Below are positions 11,888-22,280 of a stretch of DNA of 64,000 nt, piece after piece. The notes beneath the pieces were generated by a model. It worked only from the letters and a program-made list of their open reading frames with translations. It made no database searches and had not been told where the DNA came from. Origin of the DNA: Sphaerosporella brunnea (Eukaryota; Ascomycota; Pezizomycetes; Pezizales; Pyronemataceae). How positions within the stretch are numbered: the first letter of the stretch is position 1; every line of letters begins with the position of its first letter. The translations under genes and the position numbers were made by a program. The DNA is taken from contig VXIS01000161.1 in the NCBI GenBank assembly GCA_008704415.1, positions 38,139 to 102,138 of the forward strand. Direction: 5' to 3'.

Positions 11888-13144
11888 CAGTGTTGTCAGT
11901 AGCCGGCCCAAACAGCCCACAGCTCGGCTGATAGAGAGAGTGATTGACAGTGACGCTATCGGAGGGGGGAGGGGGAGGGCGCGAGCGGGGGCCTTTGTTA
12001 GCATTCTCCGAAAACGATGTCTTTTTACCCGCTTATGTCTTCCCATCGCCTTAGCATCGAAGCCAGCGGGTCCCAAAGTTCGAGCTGTCAAAATAGTAGT
12101 CAAGATACTCCGGATAGTCAAGATACTGGACAAGCTGAGTCTCAGTACGAACTCCCAACCGGGCCGATTGATGTCTCCTTCTGTTGGACCCCCTGCTGTT
12201 CTTGATATTACCGGGGAGACAATAAATATCCCAAATAGAAGGCGAAACTTGAAGCGCGAATTGAACCCTGTGACCGGGACTCCTACTGAGGGACGAGGCT
12301 CAAAAAAGCGGCCGCTGACCTCCCACATTTATCTGTATGGGGTCAAGTTCCAGCGTGATGGACAAGAGTGGTGGCGGTGCAGTGAGTGTAAAGGTCCAGA
12401 CCCAGAGGTGCGAGAATATAAAATCAGCGGATGCTCCACAGACAAAGCGAGCCCTACATCTGCTCAAATATCATTGCATCGGAAAGAATGGCCATACTGG
12501 AGCGGAGACAGTGGGCCATGATGGTAAGAATGAGCAACTCCAACTCGATCTTCGACAATTTAAGAGCGCATTGTGCGATTGAATAGCGTGTGCACATGTT
12601 AGCTTCTCTCATGTAGAGCACGAAAAATTTCGGAAATTCTGCAGTGTCCTCAACCCCCGCATCGATGGTTTGCTTCCAACGCACAATACAGTTCACAAGT
12701 GGATCGATGAGGTGTTCTTCAAGTAGAGCGTGTTTTTAGCAGCGCAAAGCTTACGCTTTCCGACAGGAGAGCGCCCTCGGATAGTGAATAGTGGAAGCCC
12801 TCGAATATTTGCGTCACCAGGACGCCTCGGGGATCATTGCATCATGGGAAGTCTAATTTTGGAGGGACAACGGTAGTTGTTTTTTTCGTTTTCTTTTTCC
12901 TTTTTTTTTGCGCCCATAGATTTACTGAATAACATGCGCTTGCTTCTTCGACTTTCCTGATAGCTCCAGCACAATCAACAATAAACCTGCGCAGGTCTCG
13001 CTGGTGTAGGGCGAGGCAGTCGGCCCAACAGCCAGCCCGACAGCTGGCCCTCACAAAACGACGCCAAACAGTCAGCCGGGCTTTTTGATCAGCCCGACGC
13101 AACCCGACGCAGCCGGCCGGGCGGGCTGGCTACTGACAACACTG
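11888..13144 (+). mobile_element. hAT-type non-autonomous element A (1257 bp)
   Basis: Ends CAGTGTTGTCAGTAGCC and, on the other strand, CAGTGTTGTCAGTAGCC: terminal inverted repeats of at least 17 bp. It is flanked by a perfect 8-bp direct repeat AGAGAGAC at 11880-11887 and 13145-13152, the target duplication length of the hAT superfamily. Inside, about 12245-12521 encodes a piece resembling the BED-type zinc finger at the N terminus of hAT transposases (EWWRCSECKG with an upstream SHIYLYGVKFQ). The catalytic domain is absent, so the element is an internally deleted derivative. It lies about 150 bp behind the small gene at 13300. Confidence 0.85.
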
Positions 13145-13299
13145 AGAGAGACTGCAGATGCAACGGGGAGGGGCCCAGGGGAACATAATGGCTAAGAAGG
13201 TGCTTGACCATGCAGCTGCTGGGGAAGAAGGAAACACGTTATTTCTATGAGACACCCAAAAGAGAAAGTCGAACCAAGGCTCCTGAAACATGCTTCATT

Positions 13300-13668
13300 C
13301 TATGAAATAACGCAACTCTCCCCGCTTCCCTCCTTCTTCGTAATCAGGACCAACGGCCCCTGCCGCGCCGTCCTATCCACCACAGACTCCTTCTTCGGCT
13401 CCGTGAGAGCCACATACTTATCCAGCTCCCTCGATCGTTCCCTCAATTCCATTCTGAGCCCATATTCATATTTCTCGCCTGACATCGGCCATATCTCGCT
13501 CCCAAAGACTTTGTTGAGGTAGCTTTGACGCTCGGTGCCGTCTTTGACCGCGTTCCAGTCTGAAAGCTCCTGCAGCAGCCGGTCGACTCGCTTGGATTCC
13601 CGCTCGAGGAAGGGGTCGCGCGGGCCGGTGGCTTTGGCGAGTTGGGCTTTGCGGGTGTGGAGGGTCAT
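13300..13668 (-). CDS. small hypothetical protein, 122 residues
   Basis: Single-exon frame from ATG 13668 to a stop at 13300. I do not recognise it, but it looks like a genuine protein: charged and helical (DPFLERESKRVDRLLQELSD, then a central GSEIWPMSGEKYEYGLR and EPKKESVVDRTARQGP). There is no signal peptide or membrane segment. It is likely cytosolic or nuclear. The hAT-type element A ends 155 bp downstream of its stop codon. Confidence 0.6.
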   Translation of the reverse strand: MTLHTRKAQLAKATGPRDPFLERESKRVDRLLQELSDWNAVKDGTERQSYLNKVFGSEIWPMSGEKYEYGLRMELRERSRELDKYVALTEPKKESVVDRTARQGPLVLITKKEGSGESCVIS

Positions 13669-16031
13669 TTCTGGGACGGTGCTTTTTTTGTTCTGAGTGT
13701 TGAGCTATTTTTCTTGCAATTGGTGATAAACTGGCTTCGACGTGCCTGCTAAGTTAAGGACATAGCATCAAGGCTTCAACTTGAAGAAATTCGTTGGTCA
13801 GTTTGAACTCATCGATCGGTGACACACTAGCACCCATCGAGTGAGTACCTGTGCGACGCCGCCACGCGGCATGGACTCCGGATTACCCTTCGTACAGCCC
13901 AACGTAGAATAGGTAAAGTAGATGCTATGCATCGACTGGCTTGGGTGAAAGCTCGGTTAAGCATGCGCGTTGCTACTCTGCGCAACGCATATGTAGAGTA
14001 CTCTAGAGTATTGGTACAGGCGAGACATCTTGGGTACTTGCCGGTGGTGGCTTTGGAATGTTCTTTGCAGCACCTGGTTCGCAAATCTCTAGAGTATCTA
14101 GCCTTGTACTCTGGAACGCACAATGCAGTACTATTACTTAAGTGCGACATGTTTTTACCAAGTGTGCCAACCACTCTTCTACATATATAGGTGTTTGAAA
14201 GAGGTGCAGACAGAAAACGGGGCTGTAGGACTTGAATCGAGAACCGGCTGGACGTCTTGCGGATTTTGCCGCTGGCTGCCTAGCTGACACTTGACAGCTG
14301 TCACGATGAGTCCGGACGAGGCTGGATTGATTGTTTTTTGGTTGGAAACAAAATGCTGTCTGAAAGTTAAAAGCTAGAAGTGGTGACCGAGTGCTGAATG
14401 TGGCTCACCGAGTCCTTTTTAATTGTGACGAAGCTTCTGGGGGTTGGGGGGCTCCCATGGGGGTTGGACAGAATCTACAGGTACCCGTAAGTATAGAAAA
14501 GTACGTACTTATTGATTCCGTTGAGAGACCAGAAAAGTCCAACTAGCTACATACTTCTTGGTTGGATTTCTCGTATTCCAATCCTATGAGTATTGCTGAC
14601 TGGCCAATGGTCAATTTTTTTTTCAAGCTAGGGTGGTCCCTGATTCAGTACTATTAAAACCAAGTACCGACGTGATACTCTATGACTAGGCGCAAGACCT
14701 CGATACTCGTCGGTACCGGCGAGCTCCGTTCCACACCCGCCGCGCACGCCACCCACGCTGATCATCGCAACAAACATAACATCCCAGGGTATGTGTTTGC
14801 GAGATCGACCTGTCAGAATATCTCCAGCACTATGTGACGTTGTCTTGCGCCGGCTTACCGCCGATGGAGTAGTTCCTGCAGGCAGAATCCAGCTTCAGCG
14901 AAAGGTGTCATGCCAGCAAAGCAATATTCCGGCGATGGGGAGGAAGATGGTGGTGGGGTATGAGCAAAGATGATTTGCTTTGTTTGGTGGTGGTGGGGCA
15001 TGAGCAGAGATTATTTGTTTTGGTTGATGGTGGTGGGGGGAAGGTTTTTGATCTTTGTGCCTGAATTATATCTGCAGTCAATGCCGCCGCCAACACCTGC
15101 CAAAGGTGGAGGCGCTCGTGACGATAGTATTAGCCAACTGTTAGAAACGACAGCCTGGATATGATGATTCGTTTCTGAGAAGCGCTGGACAAAGATAAGC
15201 CGAAACGTGTTTGCTCTTCGGCGCTCGCGCTTCATGCGCATGATTGATGGCCAGGCTGCTCTCGCGCGGATGAAATCCGGATATAGATCTCTGTCCTCGT
15301 GGTGAGAAGTCTAAGCACCGTCATCAATGAGTTGCTGGTCAGTGAGCGAGGCGGGTGTGGCGTATTACCGTTGACTCTAGATCTACTTCGCCTCACTCTT
15401 CCGTAGAAGGCCAAATATTTGGGGATGCCCATCTGGGTAATCATCCAAGGAAGCTGGTTATCATTGATCAGATTGCACCTATAGATACGGTATTTCCATA
15501 TGTGCCTTTTGAAGCTTCATGATATGATGGAGCGGGTAAGCAGGCAGATTATGCAGCGATTATGCGTAAGCCTGAGCACGGCGATCGAACAGCGTTGCAC
15601 CTACCCCATGCGGGCAGCGGTAAGCCAGGTGTCCCTACATATTGTGGTTGCACAACCTGCCGGCCTTTTTCAGCCTCTCATCGGGCACGCAGACACGCAG
15701 GGACCACGGCGTTTGAGTGTTAGAGGTCCGTTGTTTCTTAGCTGTATAGGCCGTTGCACCTCACGATCACGATGGCCTGGGCCTAGTTAATGCAGGCCAG
15801 CAAAACACATTAGTGGCCGTACCTCACGTTGACTAGTTTTACTAACCCGTCGGATATCGATCTGTGTGTGGGGGGGGAGTGCGCACTTGCCGTTTGACGT
15901 TCCAGGTGAGAAGATGAGACTCCCGCAATGAGCAGAGGAGCTTATATTCGGCTAGCCGGCCGGACAATTCTATACCCATGCTCAACACAGTACTAGGATA
16001 GTGCGGGATCAACTGTCAGTGCGAATTCACC
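13669..16031. other. intergenic, promoter side of both flanking genes
   Basis: Divergent spacer between the small gene and the transcription factor. Repeated GGTGGTGGGG(CA/TA)TGAGCA(A/G)AGAT units occur at 14948-15015. A possible tRNA-like stretch near 14220-14290 did not fold. No coding frame is convincing. Confidence 0.5.
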
Positions 16032-18472
16032 ATGGCCAGTTCTCAACATCAACCTCGCAGCGGCAGCGGCAACGTCGTCTATTCTTCATCTCTCCACAAC
16101 AACCAAGAGGACCACTATCAACTCCAGTACAGCAACTACGACCCCTTCACATCCTTCACCCAGCCGTTCGTCACCCCCAGCTCTTCTTTCGAGCACATCG
16201 AGGGATATTTTGCTCCGGATGAGCATCAACAACAACAATCGTCATGCAGTTGGCTGCCGGCTGCGGGAGCCCATTTGCAGCTCACTGTGTTTCCTACCAG
16301 CATGGGCTATGGCCACAATGAGATGAATCTGCACCTTGGGCTCCCGTTACCGTTTGACAGCGGTGCCGCTTTCACCTCATTGCCCGAGGACCTTATACCA
16401 TTCGAGCCATGGCCGGCAGAGTGTGGAGGGAATAGCTGGAAAGCACCAAGATTCGTATCCATCCAAGGGGACCTATATGGGCAGCTCCCCACGCACTTCG
16501 AGGAATACCCCGTTCAGCTCCCCGACAGACCCTCAAGCTCCAATTCCTTTTATGCCAGCAGCCCAAGTACTCTGGACACGGCGACTTTGCCTAGATCGAC
16601 GCCTGAAACCAGATTCCAGGAACTGATGCCCAGTCCAGTTATAAGTACACTATTTAAAGCAGAAGTCCTGAGTGTGCCGGACCATGGGGCTTCGGAAGAG
16701 AACATTCAAACGCCCTCGAACCAGATTGTGACTCGGGCCTCTGTGGTATCCAAGCACGGGGGGCGACAGCCACAGCGAAAGGATGCCAAGGAAGCCATGA
16801 ACGCCTCCAGACGGAAACTGAAGATCAATAAACGGTTCCAGGAGTATCAGGGAGGAGGCAACTTCGATGTGTTTGACTCTGTGGAAGGGAGAAATTGCAG
16901 CCACCCGCGTGCTAGTTTCACTCCCACACGACGGAAGGAAGTGGCTGCTGTCAGGGCTCGAGGCGCTTGCTTCAAGTGCAAGCTGTGGAAAAAAAAGGTA
17001 GGCTGCTATTATCCAGTATCTACCTGAAGGTTCTGACCTTGCAGTGCGACTTGAATGCTACATGCGGAAACTGCAATATCGCGCCAGTGTGCAATAAACG
17101 TTCAACAGGTCTCACCGACCAGCCATGCTTCCGTCTGGATCTATCGGATTGTGGTTTTTTCAGAACCAGTAAGTAATCCCTTCCGTCTGAGAACAGAGCC
17201 TGATGAAATACAGAGTCGGCCGCCTGGACCCAGCCTTTGCGGGAAAATATGATCTGGCTTTCAAGTGAAATTGTTTCACTGAATATAGAATGTATATACC
17301 ACAACGGCCAAGGGCCTCGATTCACCATTACATGCCGCCAGTTCAAGCCAGAAGATTCCGATATCGTCAGTAGGAAGTGGGGCCCTGCGGCCAACCAAAT
17401 AATCCATGTGCCCACATACTGCGCTTTCAACTTGAAGGAAATCCGGAACGAACTACCACGCATGATCAGGTATTATTACGAACAAAACTTGAAAGAAGCC
17501 ATATCGGGTTCTGGCAGCGAGGACATCCCCGAGATAGTTGTCAAGACATTCAGGATTGCGGTAGAACGCCAGGTATTTCCGTGCTCCAACCTACTGGCCG
17601 TAAAGTGCTGACACGTAAGATAGGCAAAGGAACCCCTCTTGAAAGACGCAGTGGAGATCTGGACAGGTAGCCGGTTTATTGCAGCTCCGCGCTCACTCCG
17701 AGGCGAACAAACACTTGGCTTATCGCCCATCCAGGACGAAAGCGCGCATGACCGTGGGAACATCCCTATCCCTCCGATGCTGGATTATCAACTAGACACG
17801 CTGGCCATCCAGCGCATGGAGAAGACTATGAACGAAATGCTCAAGAAGCTCTGGAAAACGCTACAAGCTCACTCCAAGAGTTCATGGTTTGATGTCTTCT
17901 TAGTTATTTTCATTCTAGTCAATAACTTGGAATACGTGTATGAGGCACAGCTTCAATACGTGCAGGAGCACGGGTCAGAGGTGAGTGAACTTTCCCCCGC
18001 ATCTGTCGTAATGCAACCATGTACTCATTCACACAATCTGAAGGATGCTCAACGCGAAGCCTTTCGACGCAAGATCAAAAAGACTTCCGAGAAGATGTTG
18101 GAGCATTGGGATTGGACGGCGAAACATTTGATCTATGTGTTTAAGTATCACATCAAACGCTGCGCCTTTGATGGGGCCCCGCTGTTCTCAAAGGAGTTCA
18201 TCTCCAAGGCCGCCAAGGGTGGGGGCCTAGATGAACCAGCCATAAAATATCTGAACGACCTGGTCATGTGGAATGATGGTATTGGCCCCCCTCCTCTCAG
18301 ATCCTACTGCGCTCTAACCATGAGGTGGGAAAACAGAGTCAGAAGCTCGGGCCGATTCAAGCTTTCAAACAAAGTGGTGTCGGGAACTGCTCGTGGAAAA
18401 ACCGCGGTGATGTCTGGACGACCTCCTAAGGCAATAGCAAGGCAAATTCGATTACGGATCTCTCCACAGTGA
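16032..18472 (+). CDS. Zn2-Cys6 zinc-cluster transcription factor
   Basis: Fungal nuclear transcription factor. Exons 16032-16997, 17045-17168, 17214-17572, 17624-17980 and 18044-18472 join in frame to 744 residues; the introns are 45-63 nt. ATG 16032 sits in the context CACCATGG. Residues 1-300 are Gln/Ser/Pro-rich and probably disordered. The zinc cluster spans the first intron: C313-x2-C316-x6-C323-x5-C329-x2-C332-x5-C338, preceded by VRARGACFKCKLWKKK. After it come QPCFRLDLSDC and a region with TITCRQFKP and IIHVPTYCAF, which I recall from a family of Pezizomycotina regulators. The fourth intron (63 nt, GTGAGT...AAG) is in frame and could be retained. The next gene downstream, a TauD-like dioxygenase on the same strand 471 bp away, is a plausible target. 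Confidence 0.82.
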
Positions 18473-18943
18473 TATATCGACCCAGTGACGGACTTGCTGT
18501 GCATGAAATCGATAGGTGTCCCATCGATCCGTGACGCCGGCGTGCAGAATCCCACAGCGGGGCGTTCTTTCCCGCAGCCAAAGCTGAAGCTAGAGGGAAA
18601 CAAAGCATATTCTGACACGTACTGCTGATTCGCTTCCCTCGTATGTGAAGACCGCGAGCTGCTGGTGCATTTCTGGCAAACGGCGCGCCTAAAGCTTACC
18701 CCCACGAGGGATTATGCTGGCAATCGGGTGGCTCTGACGTCCGGTTACCCCGCGCTTTATGCAGCGGACATGTTTGAATATATTGGAACATCCAAAACTC
18801 CGATACCGAATTTTGCTTCAACCAATTTTGTTCTCAAACCAAAGCACGGCAGATTCCTGTCAGCCCAAGCCCTAAAATTAGTATGCCATTGTTATGCTAC
18901 TTAAATCATCTTCGTGTGCCCGTTTTCTGCCATGCGAAACACC
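18473..18943 (+). promoter_or_regulatory. spacer between regulator and dioxygenase
   Basis: 471 bp between two same-strand genes, presumed to hold the 3' UTR of the regulator and the promoter of the dioxygenase. A frame at 18665-18904 is open for 79 codons but shows no domain. An inverted CGG...CCG zinc-cluster target could not be singled out by eye. Confidence 0.35.
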
Positions 18944-20332
18944 ATGGCAGATCAGTACGAAGAACCGCTGCCGTATCACCCGCCGTCCCACGAGACACAC
19001 TTGCAACGCAACCAAGGTTTCCAGATTGACCCAAATGAGACGTACCTACCCGACGAGTACCCCGAGAAGATCGAGTCACCGCTTGTGTGGAGAGGCGAAG
19101 ACATCGAGTCCAAGGGCGAGCAATGGATCCTTCAGCTCGACGAGGACGAGATTGGTGAAATAGATGCCGCTCTGAAGCATGTTCGAGGTACGCTGAAACA
19201 GAGACGTCACATTTTTCCCTAGCTTATCGATTAGACACGGGCGTACCATTCAAAGACATCAACCCGGAGCTATTCAAGTTCGGCCCGCAGCTCACTGAAC
19301 GTCTTGTGAGACTATCGGATTCGTTGTGGAACGGACTGGGATTTGGCCTCATTCGCGGCCTGGATCCGAAGAAATACACGGTGGAAGAGAACATAATTGT
19401 TCATGTGGGCTTGAGCAGCTATTTCGGAACCAAAAGAGGGTATATGGCTAGCAAGGGAAATGATGTTCTCGGTTTGTTGCTTAGTACCACGGCATGGTGC
19501 TGGAGCTGACATTTTCAAGCACACGTCCGGGACATCAAGAAGCATTTTCCTGGCCAGAATATCGTGTCGCCGTCCTTGACCAACCAAGCAATGGCAAGAC
19601 CAGACTATTCCGCAGCGCACATGGCAGAGATAGTTAACCTTCTGAGTTCAGACTTTTCACACCGACCTCGGGGACGTCATCTCTATATACACGATTAATA
19701 GTGGCACAAAGGGCGGTTCATTCCGTCTTTCCAGCTCCTGGAATGTTTACAATACCTTGCGTCAGACACGACCTGACGTGCTTCGCACTTTGAGCCAACC
19801 GTTGGTTTTCGACACGTAAGAGCGCCCTAGAATGCGTGGACATACGGATGAACTCACATCTCCCCATAGCCTACATCCGGAACTTCCCTCCTACGAGAAG
19901 CCCTTGCTGCACTACCATGATGGACGGGTGTTTCTCCAAAGCTTCCGAAGGCCGTTTACTGGCTTCGGGGATGTAACACGTTCCTTAGATCTGCCGCCCG
20001 TGAGCCCGGAACAAAAGTTTGCTTTGAACGAGCTTCATTTTACGGCCCTGAAAGAGTGCTTGGTTCTCGACTTCCAGGACGGTGACCTGCTCGTGTTCAA
20101 CAACCTCGCTATGCTGCATGCTCGAGATAGCTATGAGACATCCACTGAGGAAGAGCAGAGGTATTTGCTAAAGCTCATTCTTCGACACCCGGCGTGGGAA
20201 GTGCCTCCGGCAATGGCAGATCAGTGGGAGGCGCTGTATGGTGACAGGACGAATCCGCGACAAGAGGATTTCCCTCTCACCTATCCAACCGAAGGTGATG
20301 CGCCGAACTATGGCTGGAACCAGAACGGATAG
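18944..20332 (+). CDS. TauD/TfdA-like Fe(II)/2-oxoglutarate dioxygenase
   Basis: Probably hydroxylates a small substrate with 2-oxoglutarate and O2; the substrate cannot be told. Exons 18944-19187, 19235-19471, 19520-19593, 19652-19815 and 19870-20332 join to 393 residues. The iron site is visible: H188-x-D190 in TFHTDLGD and the distal H323 in MLHARDSYE, with an Arg about 14-22 residues on (RYLLKLILR) for 2-oxoglutarate. GFGLIRGLDP and AHVRDIKKHFPGQN fit the fungal branch of the family. Intron 3 (19594-19651) begins with GC (GCAAGA...CAG); every other donor is GT. I chose ATG 18944 (ACACCATGG); another in-frame ATG lies at 18932. It has the usual size and no targeting signal. The zinc-cluster regulator lies just upstream. 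Confidence 0.85.
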
Positions 20333-20658
20333 GGCTTGGGGGAAGGGGTGTTGGGAATGCTGGTCACGTTTGTTCTGTTGGGAGGTTTCTTTCAGTCGGG
20401 ATTTCATGATGGCGGTTGGAACGCTTTTCTCGTTGGCCAAAATTGAATCATTTCAAACTCAAATCTCTCCTCTGGATGCATGTGAACGATGCAGCAGAAC
20501 CAATGAAAGCGCCTTCGGCATAAACACCTGACAAGCCCAACCAAATCAACCAAACTAACAGAGGCAGCAAATAAAAGACGACCAACACAGCCAGCCCTTC
20601 TCATAACAACAGCTCCGATACGCTCTTTCCCAATGCCATGCCATGTCTCTCGCTCAGC

Positions 20659-21619
20659 TCACCAGCTTCCAGCCGCTAATGCCATCACCCTGACCAACAA
20701 CTGTTCGTCGTCGCCCTTCACAATAACATGTCGTATCTCCTCCATTTTGAAGCCCAGGTGTTCATACAGCGGAAGGCCCATGGGTGAGCTCTCGACACCG
20801 ACATTGGCGTCCTCGCGTTTTGCCTGGTCCATCCCCCACTGGGTCAGCATCGTGCCAGCGCCTTTCCTTCTGTGCTCCCGGATCGTGCAGAGAAGATCCA
20901 GCCGGAAGTTGTTAGCATATTTCTTTTCCCAGTACTGCCGGTGGATGTCCTCCATGACGTTCCCGAACGCTTCCAGCCGTGCGAAATCGGCGTCTCTTCG
21001 CGTGTACCTCCGTGATATCAACCAGTTCTCAGCGTGCGTGAGGCCATCTGTAAATTAATTAATTTTTTTTTTTTTCTCTTTCTTCTGATTTGTGTAGACC
21101 CCGCCCCCCCCCCCCCCCAACAAATATATTGGTGAAAGTGAGAGCCAGGAAGGGGGGGGGGGGGGCGAGGCGGGCGAGTGGGGTAACACCGAACTTACTG
21201 TGTAATCTGTTGTTCAAGCTGTTACGTTTTCGCACCCGCCTTTTCGCAGCGCGCGTATTTCCGTTCCGTTCCCACAGCGCAAAAGAAATAATCGTTTCCT
21301 CCAGGTTCTCCTCGCCGGCTATCTTCTCGGGGGAAGAGGAAGGGGAATAAAGCACAGCGACAAGCATCGTGTATCGCGGATCGAACAGATGTGCCTTCAG
21401 TGTCTGTAACCAAAAGAATTGGTTGTCTGCCGGAAAACGGTGGCGGTACCGCCACAGATAGTCGAAGGTGGGGTCATCGGGGAGACTCTCGATGCAGATT
21501 GTGGTTATGCGGGCGAGATCGCGGAGGTCGGCAAGCCGGAGTTTGATGGTTTCTTGTTGTTGTTGTTGTTGTTGGGCGGCGGCGGCAGCGGCAGTTTTTG
21601 TTTGCGGAGGTACCGGCAT
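20659..21619 (-). CDS. GNAT-family N-acetyltransferase
   Basis: Acetyl-CoA-dependent N-acetyltransferase of the fungal small-molecule type. Exons 21619-21199 and 21047-20659 join across a 151-nt intron (GTAAGT...TTACAG) to 269 residues. The N terminus has Ala and Gln runs before IKLRLADLRDLARITTICIE, the usual GNAT opening strand and helix. The acetyl-CoA motif is in the second exon, RREHRRKGAGTML-like: LLCTIREHRRKGAGTMLTQW, followed by VESSPMGLPLYEHLGFK. The intron holds long C/G runs that could stall sequencing or splicing. It converges on the dioxygenase gene with 326 bp between stop codons. The substrate is unknown. Confidence 0.82.
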
Positions 21620-21716
21620 GCTCGTTCATCTGGCCTCTTCTTTTGCCTCTTTCTTCTCTCTCCAGATCCCCAAACTCTGGAAGTGGTAGAGGAATCGGGG
21701 GGGCAGCTGTTTGGGA

Positions 21717-22280
21717 TTTTGTAGGTTGGTACTCGTCACCTTTTCTACTTCCTCGGCCTTCCCATGCCCAAATTTTGTCTTTTGAGGCTTCTGTCGGAGA
21801 TTGAATAGGCCTTCAATATCTGCTACTTCACCGCATACCGCTTTCGATGGAGTGTTTTAAACTCCTGCCACAGTACACAGCATATCGGCGGCTGGCGACT
21901 GGCCATGCGAGGGAAGTCACACTTTGTGGCAAGCACTCAGCCAGTCAGTTGTACGAGGAGAGTACACTCCCTTTGACGACAGCTGGATCCGGAGGTTAAT
22001 CTCCTCCTCCCCCCGGCCCCCCCCGGGCCCCCCCACCCCGCGCCCACGAAAACAGCTCCGCATGGCTGTTTTCATGCAAAGTGTAATTAGACCGGAATGG
22101 GATCACCGGCTTTTGTTCATCTGATCTCTATGGCCCTGATTGGCCACGTGCTTGTTAAAAGCTGAGAACGAAGTAGCTATGTGTGTTGTTTTGCTTTTGC
22201 ATGGCAGCAATATGATGCGTTGGCTTGGCTGCCTGTGTGAAATCAACTCAATGCGGGCGATCGAAGGGGCGGTAAAGGCG
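21717..22280. repeat. dispersed direct repeat, copy 1
   Basis: Matches 25303-25750 in the same orientation, with long near-identical blocks (for example TTTCGATGGAGTGTTTTAAA and GCGAGGGAAGTCACACTTTG) separated by indels. It begins about 98 bp upstream of the GNAT start codon, so it may include that gene's promoter. It could also be one of a pair of decayed LTRs; no polymerase remnant was found in between. Confidence 0.6.

Noticed and set aside
14215..14290. Possible tRNA (GGTTCTCGATTCAAGTCC on the minus strand)
   Set aside because: A T-loop-like word is present, but no matching acceptor stem or 7-base anticodon loop could be folded.
20633..21058. 141-codon plus-strand frame over the GNAT gene
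   Set aside because: Antisense shadow of the acetyltransferase exon, which carries the recognisable acetyl-CoA motif.
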